Of a stretch of DNA of 59,745 bases, positions 1-9,370 are shown in pieces. The DNA comes from an uncultured Gemmataceae bacterium. Lineage in GTDB: Bacteria > Planctomycetota > Planctomycetia > Gemmatales > Gemmataceae. The notes under the pieces are model-generated. The model saw nothing but the letters and a program-made list of their open reading frames with translations, did not search any database and was not told the origin of the DNA. Where the stretch lies: the NCBI GenBank assembly GCA_937923405.1, contig CALDUY010000041.1:1-59745 (forward strand). The letters are read 5' to 3'. The position numbers were made by a program, and so were the translations under genes. The first letter of the stretch is position 1. Each line of letters begins with the position of its first letter.

Positions 1-3000
1 TTGCCACCGTTGACGATCACCGTGCCGCCGATGGCCACGTTGGCCAGCCCCTCGGCCAGCGTCTTGAAGGCGTTGATGCCGAACGTGGCCGGCTGGTCGC
101 CATTGGTGCCCAGGTCGGCATCGTCGATCGCCTGGCCGGGATTCTGCGTGAAGCTGTCGTCGACGTAAACGATCGTCGGAGCGAGACCGGCCTCGACCAG
201 CACAACATCGTTGCCATCGCCACCGTTGTAGAACAGTTTGAACGAGCGAGAGCCGATGGTCACGGTTGCCCCGTTGGCTGGACTGGCCGCCGCACCAGTT
301 GGGTCGGCCAGATCGTTGCTGATGAGCTTGATGACGATGCCCGTGCCCGGAGCCGTGCTGTCGTTGTTATTGACGAACGTCAGGGTCGAACCGGCCAGGT
401 TCACTGTACCAGTGACGACGTATTGATCAAAATGAGTACCTGGCGTCGTCCAGCCGCTGTTGACCTCGAACTGGACCGTGCCCGACGGCGTGAAGTTGCC
501 GACGATGGTCATGACGCCCGGACTGTTGCCCGGCGAGAAGGTGCCGGTGCCGTCGACGTTGCCAAAGACGGTGCCGTTGCCGTTGAGCGTGCCGTTGCTG
601 TTGACGGTGATGTTACTGGTGACGGAGCCGTTGAGAAGCAACACGCCGGCATTGACCGTGGTCGGGCCGGTATAGGTGTTGGCGTTGGTCAGGGTGAAGG
701 TACCGGTGCCGGTCTTGACCAGGGCCAGGTTGCCGGTGGCGTTGCTGATGACGCCGCCGAACGTACTGGTGGCGTTATTGCCGCCTACGGTGAGGATCGC
801 ACCGTCGGCGGTGGTGGTGACGCTGCCGGTGCCGCTCAGTCCGTTGACCGTGTCGGAGAAGCCGGCCAGATCGAAGGTCGCGCCCGCGGCGACGGAGACG
901 TTGCCTTTGCCCGCGCCGTCGGGAATGACGTTGGACGCGCCGAGCCGCAACGTGCCGGCGTTGATGGCGGTGGCCCCGTCGTAGGTGTTCGCCCCGCCGA
1001 GAATTAGCGTGCCGGTGCCGGTCTTAACCAGCCCGCCGGCTCCCCCCGCGACGCCGCTGTACGTCAGCGTGGTGCCGTCGGCGACCTGCACGGTGCCGTT
1101 GCCCACGCCGAGGGTCACCGCGCGGGAGCCGCTAAGCGTGAACGTCGCAGTGGTGAGGAGTGTGCCGTTATCGAGGGTGAGCGACCCCGACGAGCCGCCC
1201 AGGTTGTTGTCCGCCGAGACCGACAGCACGCCGCCCATCACACTGGTGCCGCCGCTGTAGGTGTTGGCTCCGGAGAACACCTGCGTGCCCGCACCGACCT
1301 TGACGATCGACAGCGTGCTGAGGTGGTTTTGGATGATCCCGCTAAAGGTGCCGGAACCTCCTGCCGCGCCGAGGGTCAGCGCCAGCGGCGTGTTCGAGCC
1401 GTTCCGCACTGTGCCGGAGCCGGTCAAGGCGTTGATTGTCTCGGGGTCGTCGTTGCCCAGTTGGAAGATGGTGCCCGCGCCGACATCGACATTCGACGCA
1501 TCGGGAATTTGGTTGCGGTTGTCGCCGGAACTGCGACCCACCGAGAAAAGCGTTCCCGCGCCGGTGATCTGAACATCGCCGACGAAGGTATTGTTGTTTT
1601 CCCAGGTGGTGCGAGCGCCGCCGGTGATCGTCACCAAGCCGACGGTGCCACTCAGCACGCCCGTGAACGAAGTGCGGTCGGCGTTGCCACCGGTCATCGT
1701 CGTCGGCTTGTTCATGACGATCGAGCCGCTGAACTCGGTGCGGAACGCGCCGACGTTGAACGTGGTGCTACCAATCGTCGTGGTGCCGCTGCCCTCGTTG
1801 GCCACGGTGATGGCGTTGGCAATGACCACCGCCGCGGCAGTGTCCTGAGTGACGAGCAACGAGGTGTTGTTGGCCCCGGTGTTGCTGTCGTTGATAGTGA
1901 TGGCCCCGGTGCCGAAAGCGCTGCTCTTCTGGAGCGAAATCAAGGTGCCCTGGCTGAGGGTGGTGCCGCCGCTGTAGGTGTTGGCGGTGGCTCCGCCGAG
2001 CGTCTGGGTGCCGCTGCCGGTTTTCAACAGCGACAACACGCCGTCATTGTTTTCCAGCACGCCGGTGAAGATGCCACTGCCGCCGTTCGCGCCGACGGTC
2101 AACCGTCGCGTGCCGCCGCCCACTACGCCGACCGTGCCCGCGCCGGTCAGGGCGTCGATAGCTTCATCGTCATGAGCCAGACGGAGGAAGTTGCCCGCGC
2201 CGACATTAACTCTGCTGGTATCGGGAATCTGGTTCTCGTCGCCGCCGCCGGACTGGCCCACCTGTAACGTGGTGCCGGTGCCGGTGATGTCCACGTTGCC
2301 GACGAAGGTGTTGTTGGCCAGCCAGTTGACCAGTGAACCGCCGCTGATCGTGACCAGGCCGACGCTGCCGGACAGCGTGTTGCTGAAGATGGTTTCGGTA
2401 CTGGCACCTTGCAGCGTGATCGCCCGGTCCATCTGAACGGTGCCGCTGAAGGTTGTGGTGCCGGCCGCCGCCGAGGTGCCGATCGTCGTCACGCCGGTGC
2501 CGTGGTTGGCCACAGTGATGAGATTAGCCACGGTCTGCGGCACAGTCGCCAGCAGTGTGGTGTCGCTGCTGCCCGTCGTGCTGTCGTTGATCTGGACCGC
2601 GCCGGTGCCCAGCGCGCCATTGTTGGCCGAGAGCAGCGTCCCCTTCCGCAGCAGGGTGCCGCCGCTGTAACTGTTGCTCGCCAGCAGCGTCAGCGTGCCG
2701 TCGCCGGTCTTGATTAGCTGACCCGTCCCGGTGATGCTGCTGCTGATCGAACCCGTCGTCGCGCCGCTGGTGGCGTTGTCGGTCAGAGTATTGCTTCCCA
2801 GAGCCAGCGTGCCGCCGCTGATCGCCAACGAATTCGCGCCGACGTGGGTCAGAGTGGAGTTCGCCGTCAACGAGGTGTTGCCCGTCAGGCTGATCGCTCC
2901 GGTGGTGGTGACGTTGCCGTTCAGCACGATCGAGCCAGCCGTGACCGCCACGCCCGTCAAAGCAGTGCCGTCGCCGACTGCCGCGCCGAACGTCGTCGTC

Positions 3001-6000
3001 CCGGTGCCCGTGCCGATCGTCAGCGACTGTGCGCCGTTGATCGTCGAGCCGAAGTTCACGTTGCTATTGGTCGTGGACAGCGTGGCATTCTGCCCCAGAG
3101 TGACGGCTCCGGTGTAGCTCTGCGTGCCAGTCGTGGTGATGCCCGTGGTATTGATCACCGTTGCTCCGCCGACGCTCAGCGAAGTCAGCGCGGTGGTGCC
3201 GCCGACAATCCCGTTAAACGTCGTGGTTGCCGTGCCGTTAATTTGCAGCGACGAGCCGCCATTGATCGTCGAGCCGAAGCTGACGTGGTTGGCGGCGTCG
3301 ATCTGGGTGAAGGTGGTGTTGGCACTGAGGGTGACCGCGCCGTTGATGTTGATCGTGGTTTCGGCAGCGACGTTGGGGTTGGTACGCAGCTGAATCTCAC
3401 TGAGCGATTTGTTGACGTTGACGGCGTCGGCATAGGTGCCGCCGTAGACAAACAGTGTCCCACCCACGGCAGAGGCGTCGATGCCTTCCTGAATCGTAGT
3501 GAAGGCGTTGTAGCCGAACACCAGCCCAGCCACCGGCGCGTTGACAGGAGCATGCCCAACTGTCGAGCCGGCGAAGCTGTCATCAACGTGAACCTGATTG
3601 GAAGCCACCACGGTCAGCACGACATCGTTGCCATCGCCGCCCGCGTAGTTGATGGCGAAGGTGATGCCGCCGATGACGATCGACGATCCCTGAGCGAAGG
3701 TACCAGTGACCGGTCCTGCCGAGGTCTTCTCAATAATCATGAACGACGAGCCGATGGTCGGTACGAAGCTGAGCAGTCGCGTCGCATTCAGGGTCGCGCC
3801 GCCGAGGTTGACGTCGCCCGCATCGACGACGAGTCGATCATATTCGGTGCCGACCGTGTTGCCGTTTATCTCGATGTCGAGGGTGGCGTTGGCAGTCATG
3901 ACCAACGAGTCGATGGTGAAGATGCCGGGACTGGTGCCGGGGGAGAGATGGCCGCCGGCCAGGACATCCACCGGACGGTTGATGCTGCCGGTGCCGCCCA
4001 GGGTCGCGCCGCTGGCCACGGTGAACTTGCCCGAGCTGGTCGTGCTGAACTCGCCGTTGACCAACAGCCTGCCTGCGTTGATGTCCACGCGGCCAGTGAA
4101 GGTACTGGTACCGCTAAGCGTCATCGTGCCGGTGCCCACCTTGACGATGCGATCGAGGGGGCCGGGATCGTCGCCAGTGAAACTGCCAGCGAACGTGAAG
4201 TCGGACGCATTGCCGACCGTGAAGGTGTTGTCCGAACCGGTCGCACCGCCGAAACGCACCTCGCCCGTGCCGGTCAGCGTGGCGACCTGTTCGTCAAACT
4301 GATCGAGAGTGAGTCGGCCCGTGCCGTCGAGCGTGACCGAGGACGTATTGGGAATCTGATGACTGGCGGCGAGCATAGCCTCGGCCCCGCTGGCCACAGT
4401 GAGGTTGCCGCCGATGGCATCGACCGAGGTCGATTTCCCCAAAACCAGCAGACCGGTGCTGACGGTAGTCAGACCGTCGTAGGTGTTGGCGGAACTGCCG
4501 CTGAGTCGCACCGTCCCGCCGCCGGTTTTGGTGACAGAGCGGCTGCCGCCAGTCTGCGAGATTGCGCCGGAGAACTCGGCGCTGCCGCTCGACGGAGCCG
4601 TGAGAGTCACGTTCTTTTCCAGCACGACTCCGCCGGAGAAGACGCCAGCGGTGGCGCTATTGTTGCCTAGCGTAGCAGTGCCGCTGCTGCCGGCCACCAC
4701 CCGGATGTTCCGCCCCACGGTGAAGGCTCCGGTCACCAATAGACTGGCCGAACTGCTGCCGCTGGTGTCGCCCAGGAACACCTCGCCGACCGAGTTGCCC
4801 AACGCGCCATTGCCGCCAGAGGGTGCATCGGCCCCGATCAATAAATCCCCTTGCAGGATCGTCGTTGTCCCAGAATAACTGCTCGTCGAGCTATTCAGCA
4901 ACAGGCTGCCCGCGCCGCGCTTGGTCAGGTTGCCCGTGCCGACGATCGACGAGGAGATGGTGCCCGCGCCGCCGGACTGCACTGTCAGGGTGTTGCTGCC
5001 GAGATCGACCGTGCCGCCCGAAACCGACATCGTTGTGCCGTGGTTCAGCGTCACGTTGTTCGTCAGCAGCACGTTGCCACTGACCGTCAGCGACGTGCCG
5101 GTGGTGACGTTGCCGCCGAGGCTGGTGCCGGTTGCTCCTGTTGTGGTCGAGGAGAAGGCCCCCGTGGTGGTGACGGGGCCGCCGAACGTCGTGTTAGCAC
5201 TGCTGACCGTTAGGCTGCTCAGGGCTGTCGAACCACCGACCGCGCCAGTGAAGGTGCTGTTAGCATTGCCGGTATTGACGGTGAGCGCGTGTCCGCCGTT
5301 GACCGTTGAGGTGAAGGTAATGGCGCTATTGGTGGTGGCCAGCGTCGCGGTGCCGGACAGGTTGACCGCGTCGCCGTAGCTCTGCGTGCCGGTCGTGGTG
5401 ATCGACGCGCCGATCGTAGTGGAGCCGCCGGCGTCGGTGCTAAGCGAGGTCAACGCCGTGGTGCCGCCGACCGCGCCGCCGAACGTGGTGATGGCCGCTC
5501 CCTGGATCGACAAAGATCTGGCTCCGTTGATGGTCGAGTTGAAGGTCAGATGATTGGTGCCGCCGACCTGCACGAACAGGGCGTTCTCGTTGAGCGTCAC
5601 CGCGCCATTGATGATGGCCGCTGTCTCGGCGCTGGTCGTGGCGTTGAAGGTGTTGGTGCGAATCTGGAACCCGCCAATCACCTTATTGACGTTGACCGCG
5701 CCGGGGTAGGTGCCGCCATAGACGTAGATCACCCCGCCGACATCGACGGCATCGATCGCTTCCTGAATCGTGGTGAAAGCGTTGATGCCGAAGATCACCG
5801 GGCTTTCTCCCGGGGGAGAGTTGAGCGGAGTGGTGTTCACCGTCGAGCCAGCGAAGCTGTCATCGACGTAGACCTTCTCCAACGTGACGGCGCTGAGGAC
5901 GACATCGTTGCCGTCGCCGCCGGCATAGTCGACTTGGAACAGCTTGCCATCGATGACGACGAAGCCACCCAGATCGTTGGCGAACTTGGTCGTGATCGGA

Positions 6001-6971
6001 TCGGCGCTGGTGTTCGAGATGATGGTAAACTTGTCCGCCAGCGTCGGCGAGAAGCCAACCGTGCCCGTCAGATTCAATTTCGACAGATTCGGAGCTTTGC
6101 TAACAACCAACTGATCGTAGGTCGTGCCTGCACTAGTACCGTTCAGTTCGATACGCAGAATCGAACCAGTGTTGAACGTCGTGGTGCCGCTGAGCGTCAG
6201 GATGCCGATCGACGAGCCAGCCGTGGGATCGCCCGGCGAGATGGTACCGTTGTTGTTGACGATGACCGTGTTGCCCACGAAGCCAGTGCCGGCGAGCGTT
6301 CCCGTGCTGTTGACCGTCACGGTGCCGCCGATGCCAGTCGCCGACCCGGACGTGTTGGCGGCGATGATCGTGCCGGCGTTGATGGTCGTCGGGCCACCGT
6401 AGGTGTTACCGTTCGAGGTGAGCTTCAGCGACGAGCTGCCAGTCTTGATGATGCCCAGAGTGGTCGACGAACCGGTACGCGGCAGGATGGGCAGGTTCAA
6501 CGTCGTCGGCACATCCGTCTGCCAGGAGAGTTCCCGACCGATCATGATGTGCGGCACGACGCCGGGATTGACCGTGACCGTGACCTGGCCGGTTTGCCCC
6601 GGATCGATGTCGGCGACAAACTGGATGACATCAATCGGTTGACTAATGACGATGGGCGGGTTGCCCCCAATATTGAAGCCATTGTTGTACGTTCCACCAT
6701 AGACAAGAACTCGTTCAATATCGCTGCCCGGCGTGATGAGCATGTTGAACGGCACATTGATATCGGTGGAAACATTGGGCGAGTGGGCGGCATTGACGTT
6801 GACCCCCGGGTCGTCATCGACAGCGAAGGTGATGGCCGGGGCTAGGCGAAGCTCCAGCGACTCCGGCCCGGCGATGCGATGGACGCGCCGACTCGGGCGT
6901 CGAGATTTTCGAGAATTGCTTCGTTTGTTGTTCTCGTTGAGGAGCGAACGCATCCAGTGCTGGAACGACAT
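1..6971 (-). CDS. Giant LEPR-type surface protein with autotransporter-associated beta-strand repeats (partial, 3' end outside window)
   Basis: Open for 2,323 codons from an ATG at 6971 to the left edge, where it continues. GAGG lies about 8 nt before the start. The N-terminus is basic (RKSRRPSRRVHR) and leads into PESLELRLAPAIT (residues 36-48), a LEPR-XLL-like planctomycete leader. The rest is Gly/Thr/Ser/Asn-rich with many PATR-like units such as LVKTGTGTLILGGANTYDG. It is built of cassettes. Each opens with V(Y/H)VDDSF (residues 367, 1127, 2268), then NAFTTIQE and a GGTxYVYGGTY-like beta-helix start. Each closes with an SPG motif, a YDQLVV-like strand and GGDGNDVVL. This predicts a secreted or outer-membrane right-handed beta-helix adhesin or sheath protein. 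No transporter barrel is visible because the C-terminus is missing. Long open frames on the plus strand here are mirror frames of this repetitive, GC-biased gene. Confidence 0.85.
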   Translation of the reverse strand, partial: MSFQHWMRSLLNENNKRSNSRKSRRPSRRVHRIAGPESLELRLAPAITFAVDDDPGVNVNAAHSPNVSTDINVPFNMLITPGSDIERVLVYGGTYNNGFNIGGNPPIVISQPIDVIQFVADIDPGQTGQVTVTVNPGVVPHIMIGRELSWQTDVPTTLNLPILPRTGSSTTLGIIKTGSSSLKLTSNGNTYGGPTTINAGTIIAANTSGSATGIGGTVTVNSTGTLAGTGFVGNTVIVNNNGTISPGDPTAGSSIGILTLSGTTTFNTGSILRIELNGTSAGTTYDQLVVSKAPNLSKLNLTGTVGFSPTLADKFTIISNTSADPITTKFANDLGGFVVIDGKLFQVDYAGGDGNDVVLSAVTLEKVYVDDSFAGSTVNTTPLNSPPGESPVIFGINAFTTIQEAIDAVDVGGVIYVYGGTYPGAVNVNKVIGGFQIRTNTFNATTSAETAAIINGAVTLNENALFVQVGGTNHLTFNSTINGARSLSIQGAAITTFGGAVGGTTALTSLSTDAGGSTTIGASITTTGTQSYGDAVNLSGTATLATTNSAITFTSTVNGGHALTVNTGNANSTFTGAVGGSTALSSLTVSSANTTFGGPVTTTGAFSSTTTGATGTSLGGNVTTGTSLTVSGNVLLTNNVTLNHGTTMSVSGGTVDLGSNTLTVQSGGAGTISSSIVGTGNLTKRGAGSLLLNSSTSSYSGTTTILQGDLLIGADAPSGGNGALGNSVGEVFLGDTSGSSSASLLVTGAFTVGRNIRVVAGSSGTATLGNNSATAGVFSGGVVLEKNVTLTAPSSGSAEFSGAISQTGGSRSVTKTGGGTVRLSGSSANTYDGLTTVSTGLLVLGKSTSVDAIGGNLTVASGAEAMLAASHQIPNTSSVTLDGTGRLTLDQFDEQVATLTGTGEVRFGGATGSDNTFTVGNASDFTFAGSFTGDDPGPLDRIVKVGTGTMTLSGTSTFTGRVDINAGRLLVNGEFSTTSSGKFTVASGATLGGTGSINRPVDVLAGGHLSPGTSPGIFTIDSLVMTANATLDIEINGNTVGTEYDRLVVDAGDVNLGGATLNATRLLSFVPTIGSSFMIIEKTSAGPVTGTFAQGSSIVIGGITFAINYAGGDGNDVVLTVVASNQVHVDDSFAGSTVGHAPVNAPVAGLVFGYNAFTTIQEGIDASAVGGTLFVYGGTYADAVNVNKSLSEIQLRTNPNVAAETTININGAVTLSANTTFTQIDAANHVSFGSTINGGSSLQINGTATTTFNGIVGGTTALTSLSVGGATVINTTGITTTGTQSYTGAVTLGQNATLSTTNSNVNFGSTINGAQSLTIGTGTGTTTFGAAVGDGTALTGVAVTAGSIVLNGNVTTTGAISLTGNTSLTANSTLTHVGANSLAISGGTLALGSNTLTDNATSGATTGSISSSITGTGQLIKTGDGTLTLLASNSYSGGTLLRKGTLLSANNGALGTGAVQINDSTTGSSDTTLLATVPQTVANLITVANHGTGVTTIGTSAAAGTTTFSGTVQMDRAITLQGASTETIFSNTLSGSVGLVTISGGSLVNWLANNTFVGNVDITGTGTTLQVGQSGGGDENQIPDTSRVNVGAGNFLRLAHDDEAIDALTGAGTVGVVGGGTRRLTVGANGGSGIFTGVLENNDGVLSLLKTGSGTQTLGGATANTYSGGTTLSQGTLISLQKSSAFGTGAITINDSNTGANNTSLLVTQDTAAAVVIANAITVANEGSGTTTIGSTTFNVGAFRTEFSGSIVMNKPTTMTGGNADRTSFTGVLSGTVGLVTITGGARTTWENNNTFVGDVQITGAGTLFSVGRSSGDNRNQIPDASNVDVGAGTIFQLGNDDPETINALTGSGTVRNGSNTPLALTLGAAGGSGTFSGIIQNHLSTLSIVKVGAGTQVFSGANTYSGGTSVMGGVLSVSADNNLGGSSGSLTLDNGTLLTTATFTLSGSRAVTLGVGNGTVQVADGTTLTYSGVAGGAGGLVKTGTGTLILGGANTYDGATAINAGTLRLGASNVIPDGAGKGNVSVAAGATFDLAGFSDTVNGLSGTGSVTTTADGAILTVGGNNATSTFGGVISNATGNLALVKTGTGTFTLTNANTYTGPTTVNAGVLLLNGSVTSNITVNSNGTLNGNGTVFGNVDGTGTFSPGNSPGVMTIVGNFTPSGTVQFEVNSGWTTPGTHFDQYVVTGTVNLAGSTLTFVNNNDSTAPGTGIVIKLISNDLADPTGAAASPANGATVTIGSRSFKLFYNGGDGNDVVLVEAGLAPTIVYVDDSFTQNPGQAIDDADLGTNGDQPATFGINAFKTLAEGLANVAIGGTVIVNGG

Positions 6972-7896
6972 GGGGGTGCCTCAAGTTGTGAGTAATGTTC
7001 CGGAAACCAATCTCTGTTTCAGGTGATAACAAATACGCTCCCGAGAGTAGCATTTTCTCGAGAGCGCGGTATGTCCTTCTCCCGCGCACACTCTGTCGGC
7101 GCGGCCTTGAGTCAACAAGTTGGCGGGATGGACGGGCATGACGGCGACCAATTGGAGAGCAGACAGCTGGCCAAGCCAGACCGTCGCGACATCAAGTAAA
7201 CCCACCATCACAAGGCGCGGGGGCAGCCGTGATGGTTCCAGACACGTTCCGAGAGTACTGGCTGGGTTGATTGGGACTCGAGTGCCCAGGAGTGGGACTG
7301 GCACCAAAGCGTGGGATTAGAATTATCTAATCGATTGCTTGGGTGGATGCGAATCTTCCATCTCACGAATCCCTATTCGTTGTATGATCGGTTCTACTTG
7401 CTCAAACAACACTCGTCAAGCAGATTTTACGTCGTTTACCTAGCCTTCATTCTTGGATCCTTCCGCTTCTCCGATAAAGTTGAGGGGTTGCGGTCAACCT
7501 AAGTAATCTTTACAGATTATCTTTTCGATAAGTCCGCTACACCATCCAATCAGCACATGCCAACTATCGCGCTCAAACTCTTTTGTCGATGAATTAGGTG
7601 CTGTCGCTAGATCGAGAGCAACCCTGATCTCTTTCCAAAATTTTCTACTCTTGGAATCCGGACTGTAGTTGTACCGCGCGCTGTAGCGGGTAACGTGAGT
7701 AGAACGATTCTCCTGCCTGGGTCGGATGCCCCTAACGGAACAGCGATCGAGCTTGTAACTGTCGTACCTGCTGGTGCGACAAGGGGAGATGCTTCGTGTC
7801 GCGTGGGGCTAGTAGAGAAGGGCAGGGTTAGCTCCCCAGTCCGCACCGGTGTCGCGAAGGACCGCTTACCGGAGCCAACCCGCACGAGGTGACTAG
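6972..7896. other. 925-bp intergenic region between divergent surface-protein genes
   Basis: This is the divergent upstream region of two LEPR-type genes. About 7320-7620 is clearly more A+T-rich than the surrounding coding DNA. Short open frames exist (for example 7311-7502 plus and 7695-7892 plus), but none has a recognisable domain or a convincing ribosome site. I see no tRNA, repeat or clear terminator. It probably holds the promoters of both neighbours. Confidence 0.5.
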
Positions 7897-9318
7897 ATGA
7901 ATTCAATCGTTCGACGCGCGCGACCCCTGCTTGAATCCTTGGAAGCGCGCGAATGTCCCACGGTCTCGTTAAGGTACTTGCCCCAAGCCCTGATTCTCAC
8001 CGGTCGTCCTTCGGGTGACTTGACCATCACCGGTCTGGCCAACGGGCTGTTCAACGTCTCCGACAACGGCAAAAGCCTGGGCAACTACGCCCTGAATCGC
8101 AACCTGATTATCCAGCTGAGCAGTCGGCCGGGCAATCTGGAGATCGATCTCAAAGGCAAGACCCTGGGCGGCAACGTCCTCATCAATCTGGGCAACGGCT
8201 ACGTCGGTCCAGCGGATCCAACGATCTCCGTCGATGTCTTCGACTCGACCAACAGCGGGGCTAGCATCCGTGGCACGGTGACCATTCTCCGCGGCAATGG
8301 CCGGGAGCTGATCGGTCTCGGCGGACAGACCGACAAGTTCGGCACGTTCCAGACCGGCGCGGTCACTATCCGCGGCAACACCACGGTCGTGGCCCGACTC
8401 AGCGGCGGCACCCAGGATCAGCTCCAGGCCGGCGCGGGCACCAAGATTCTCGGCAACCTTACCTTGGTCCAGGTTGATGCCGTCTCCCTGGGCGAGCAGA
8501 ACGTCGACGGTATCCGTGTGGCTCGCGATGTCAACATCACTACCACGGGCGGCAACGCCGGCACCACCGTCACCATGCTGGGCGACTTCGGCGGCAACGT
8601 CAACGTCAATGGCCTGGCCAGTACACCTGGTTTCAACGCCTTCACTCTACAAACCCAGATTCCCGCTGGCGCGGGCAGCACCGTGGCGGGGAGCGTCAAC
8701 GTGACCTTCGGCCAGGCCCTGTTGGGCAACATCTTCCAGGTGCTGGCCGACCCCGGCAATCCGTTCACTTCCGAGATCGGTGGCAACCTCACCTTCACCT
8801 CGCGCAACGGCCTGGCCTCCGTTCCCTTGACCGATCTCTACGTTATGCAGGGTGTGGTGGCCGGCTCCTTCTTCATCAACCTAGGTTACGGCGACAGCGA
8901 CGTGTCGTTCTTCACCAGCACCGGCGGAGTCGATGCTGAGGTGTTCGGGAATATCGTCATCCGTGGCAGCAGCGGCGGTGTTACCAACATCGGAGCCGGC
9001 TTCAACCTGTTCAATGGGATCATCGGTGGCAGCCTGAGCATCTTCCTGGGCAACGGCACCAACACCGTCGACATCCAGTCCGCCGTTCCGGGACGACTCA
9101 CCTACCGTGGCGGCAACGGTACCGACAGCCTGACGCTTAGCCCAGCGATGGCTGCGACCTATCTCATCGATGCCACGTTCGGCACTGGCACCAATACCTT
9201 CGAGCTGTCCGACGACGTGACCCTCAACGGCATCGTGCGCGGCACTGGCGGCAACAATACGTTCATCCAGAACAATGCAACCTTGGCACCGACGTTGATT
9301 TTCCTCAACTTCCCGTGA
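7897..9318 (+). CDS. Secreted LEPR-type beta-repeat protein of unknown function
   Basis: 473 residues. Start ATG is preceded by GAGGTGAC. The N-terminus RRARPLLESLEARECPTVSL matches the Gemmataceae form of the LEPR-XLL leader (LExLExR followed by a P/S/V patch), so export is likely. The rest is low in Lys and Cys and rich in Gly/Asn/Thr/Val with short imperfect repeats (GGNVLINLGNGY, GGSLSIFLGNGTNT), as in right-handed beta-helix surface proteins. It has no catalytic motif, no C-terminal barrel and no PEP-CTERM tail. It is divergent from the giant surface protein gene, so the two may be surface partners; that is inference. Confidence 0.75.
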   Translation: MNSIVRRARPLLESLEARECPTVSLRYLPQALILTGRPSGDLTITGLANGLFNVSDNGKSLGNYALNRNLIIQLSSRPGNLEIDLKGKTLGGNVLINLGNGYVGPADPTISVDVFDSTNSGASIRGTVTILRGNGRELIGLGGQTDKFGTFQTGAVTIRGNTTVVARLSGGTQDQLQAGAGTKILGNLTLVQVDAVSLGEQNVDGIRVARDVNITTTGGNAGTTVTMLGDFGGNVNVNGLASTPGFNAFTLQTQIPAGAGSTVAGSVNVTFGQALLGNIFQVLADPGNPFTSEIGGNLTFTSRNGLASVPLTDLYVMQGVVAGSFFINLGYGDSDVSFFTSTGGVDAEVFGNIVIRGSSGGVTNIGAGFNLFNGIIGGSLSIFLGNGTNTVDIQSAVPGRLTYRGGNGTDSLTLSPAMAATYLIDATFGTGTNTFELSDDVTLNGIVRGTGGNNTFIQNNATLAPTLIFLNFP

Positions 9319-9337
9319 GCTACCCACCCCCGGAGAC

Positions 9338-9367
9338 AGCCGGGAGAGGGGCAACCCTTTCTCGGCT
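9338..9367. terminator. Bidirectional hairpin between convergent genes
   Basis: AGCCGGGAGAGGG (9338-9350) pairs with CCCTTTCTCGGCT (9355-9367) around a GCAA loop: 13 pairs, two of them G.U. It lies in the 52-bp gap between convergent stop codons. There is no long U tract. Confidence 0.5.
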
Positions 9368-9370
9368 GCT

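Noticed and set aside
423..6845. Long plus-strand open frames (for example 2844-4670, 608 codons; 5550-6845; 1323-2267) opposite the giant surface gene
   Set aside because: They are in the register exactly antisense to the minus-strand gene and have repetitive Arg/Gly/Ala/Asp compositions produced by reverse-reading Gly/Thr/Asn codons. No domain is recognisable.
7311..7502. 63-codon plus-strand frame in the A+T-rich intergenic stretch
   Set aside because: No ribosome site, no homology signal, and aromatic-rich composition expected from A+T-rich non-coding DNA.
7695..7892. 65-codon plus-strand frame ending just before the LEPR-type gene
   Set aside because: GTG start with only a weak site and no recognisable domain. 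An opposing frame of similar length overlaps it, so coding status cannot be supported.
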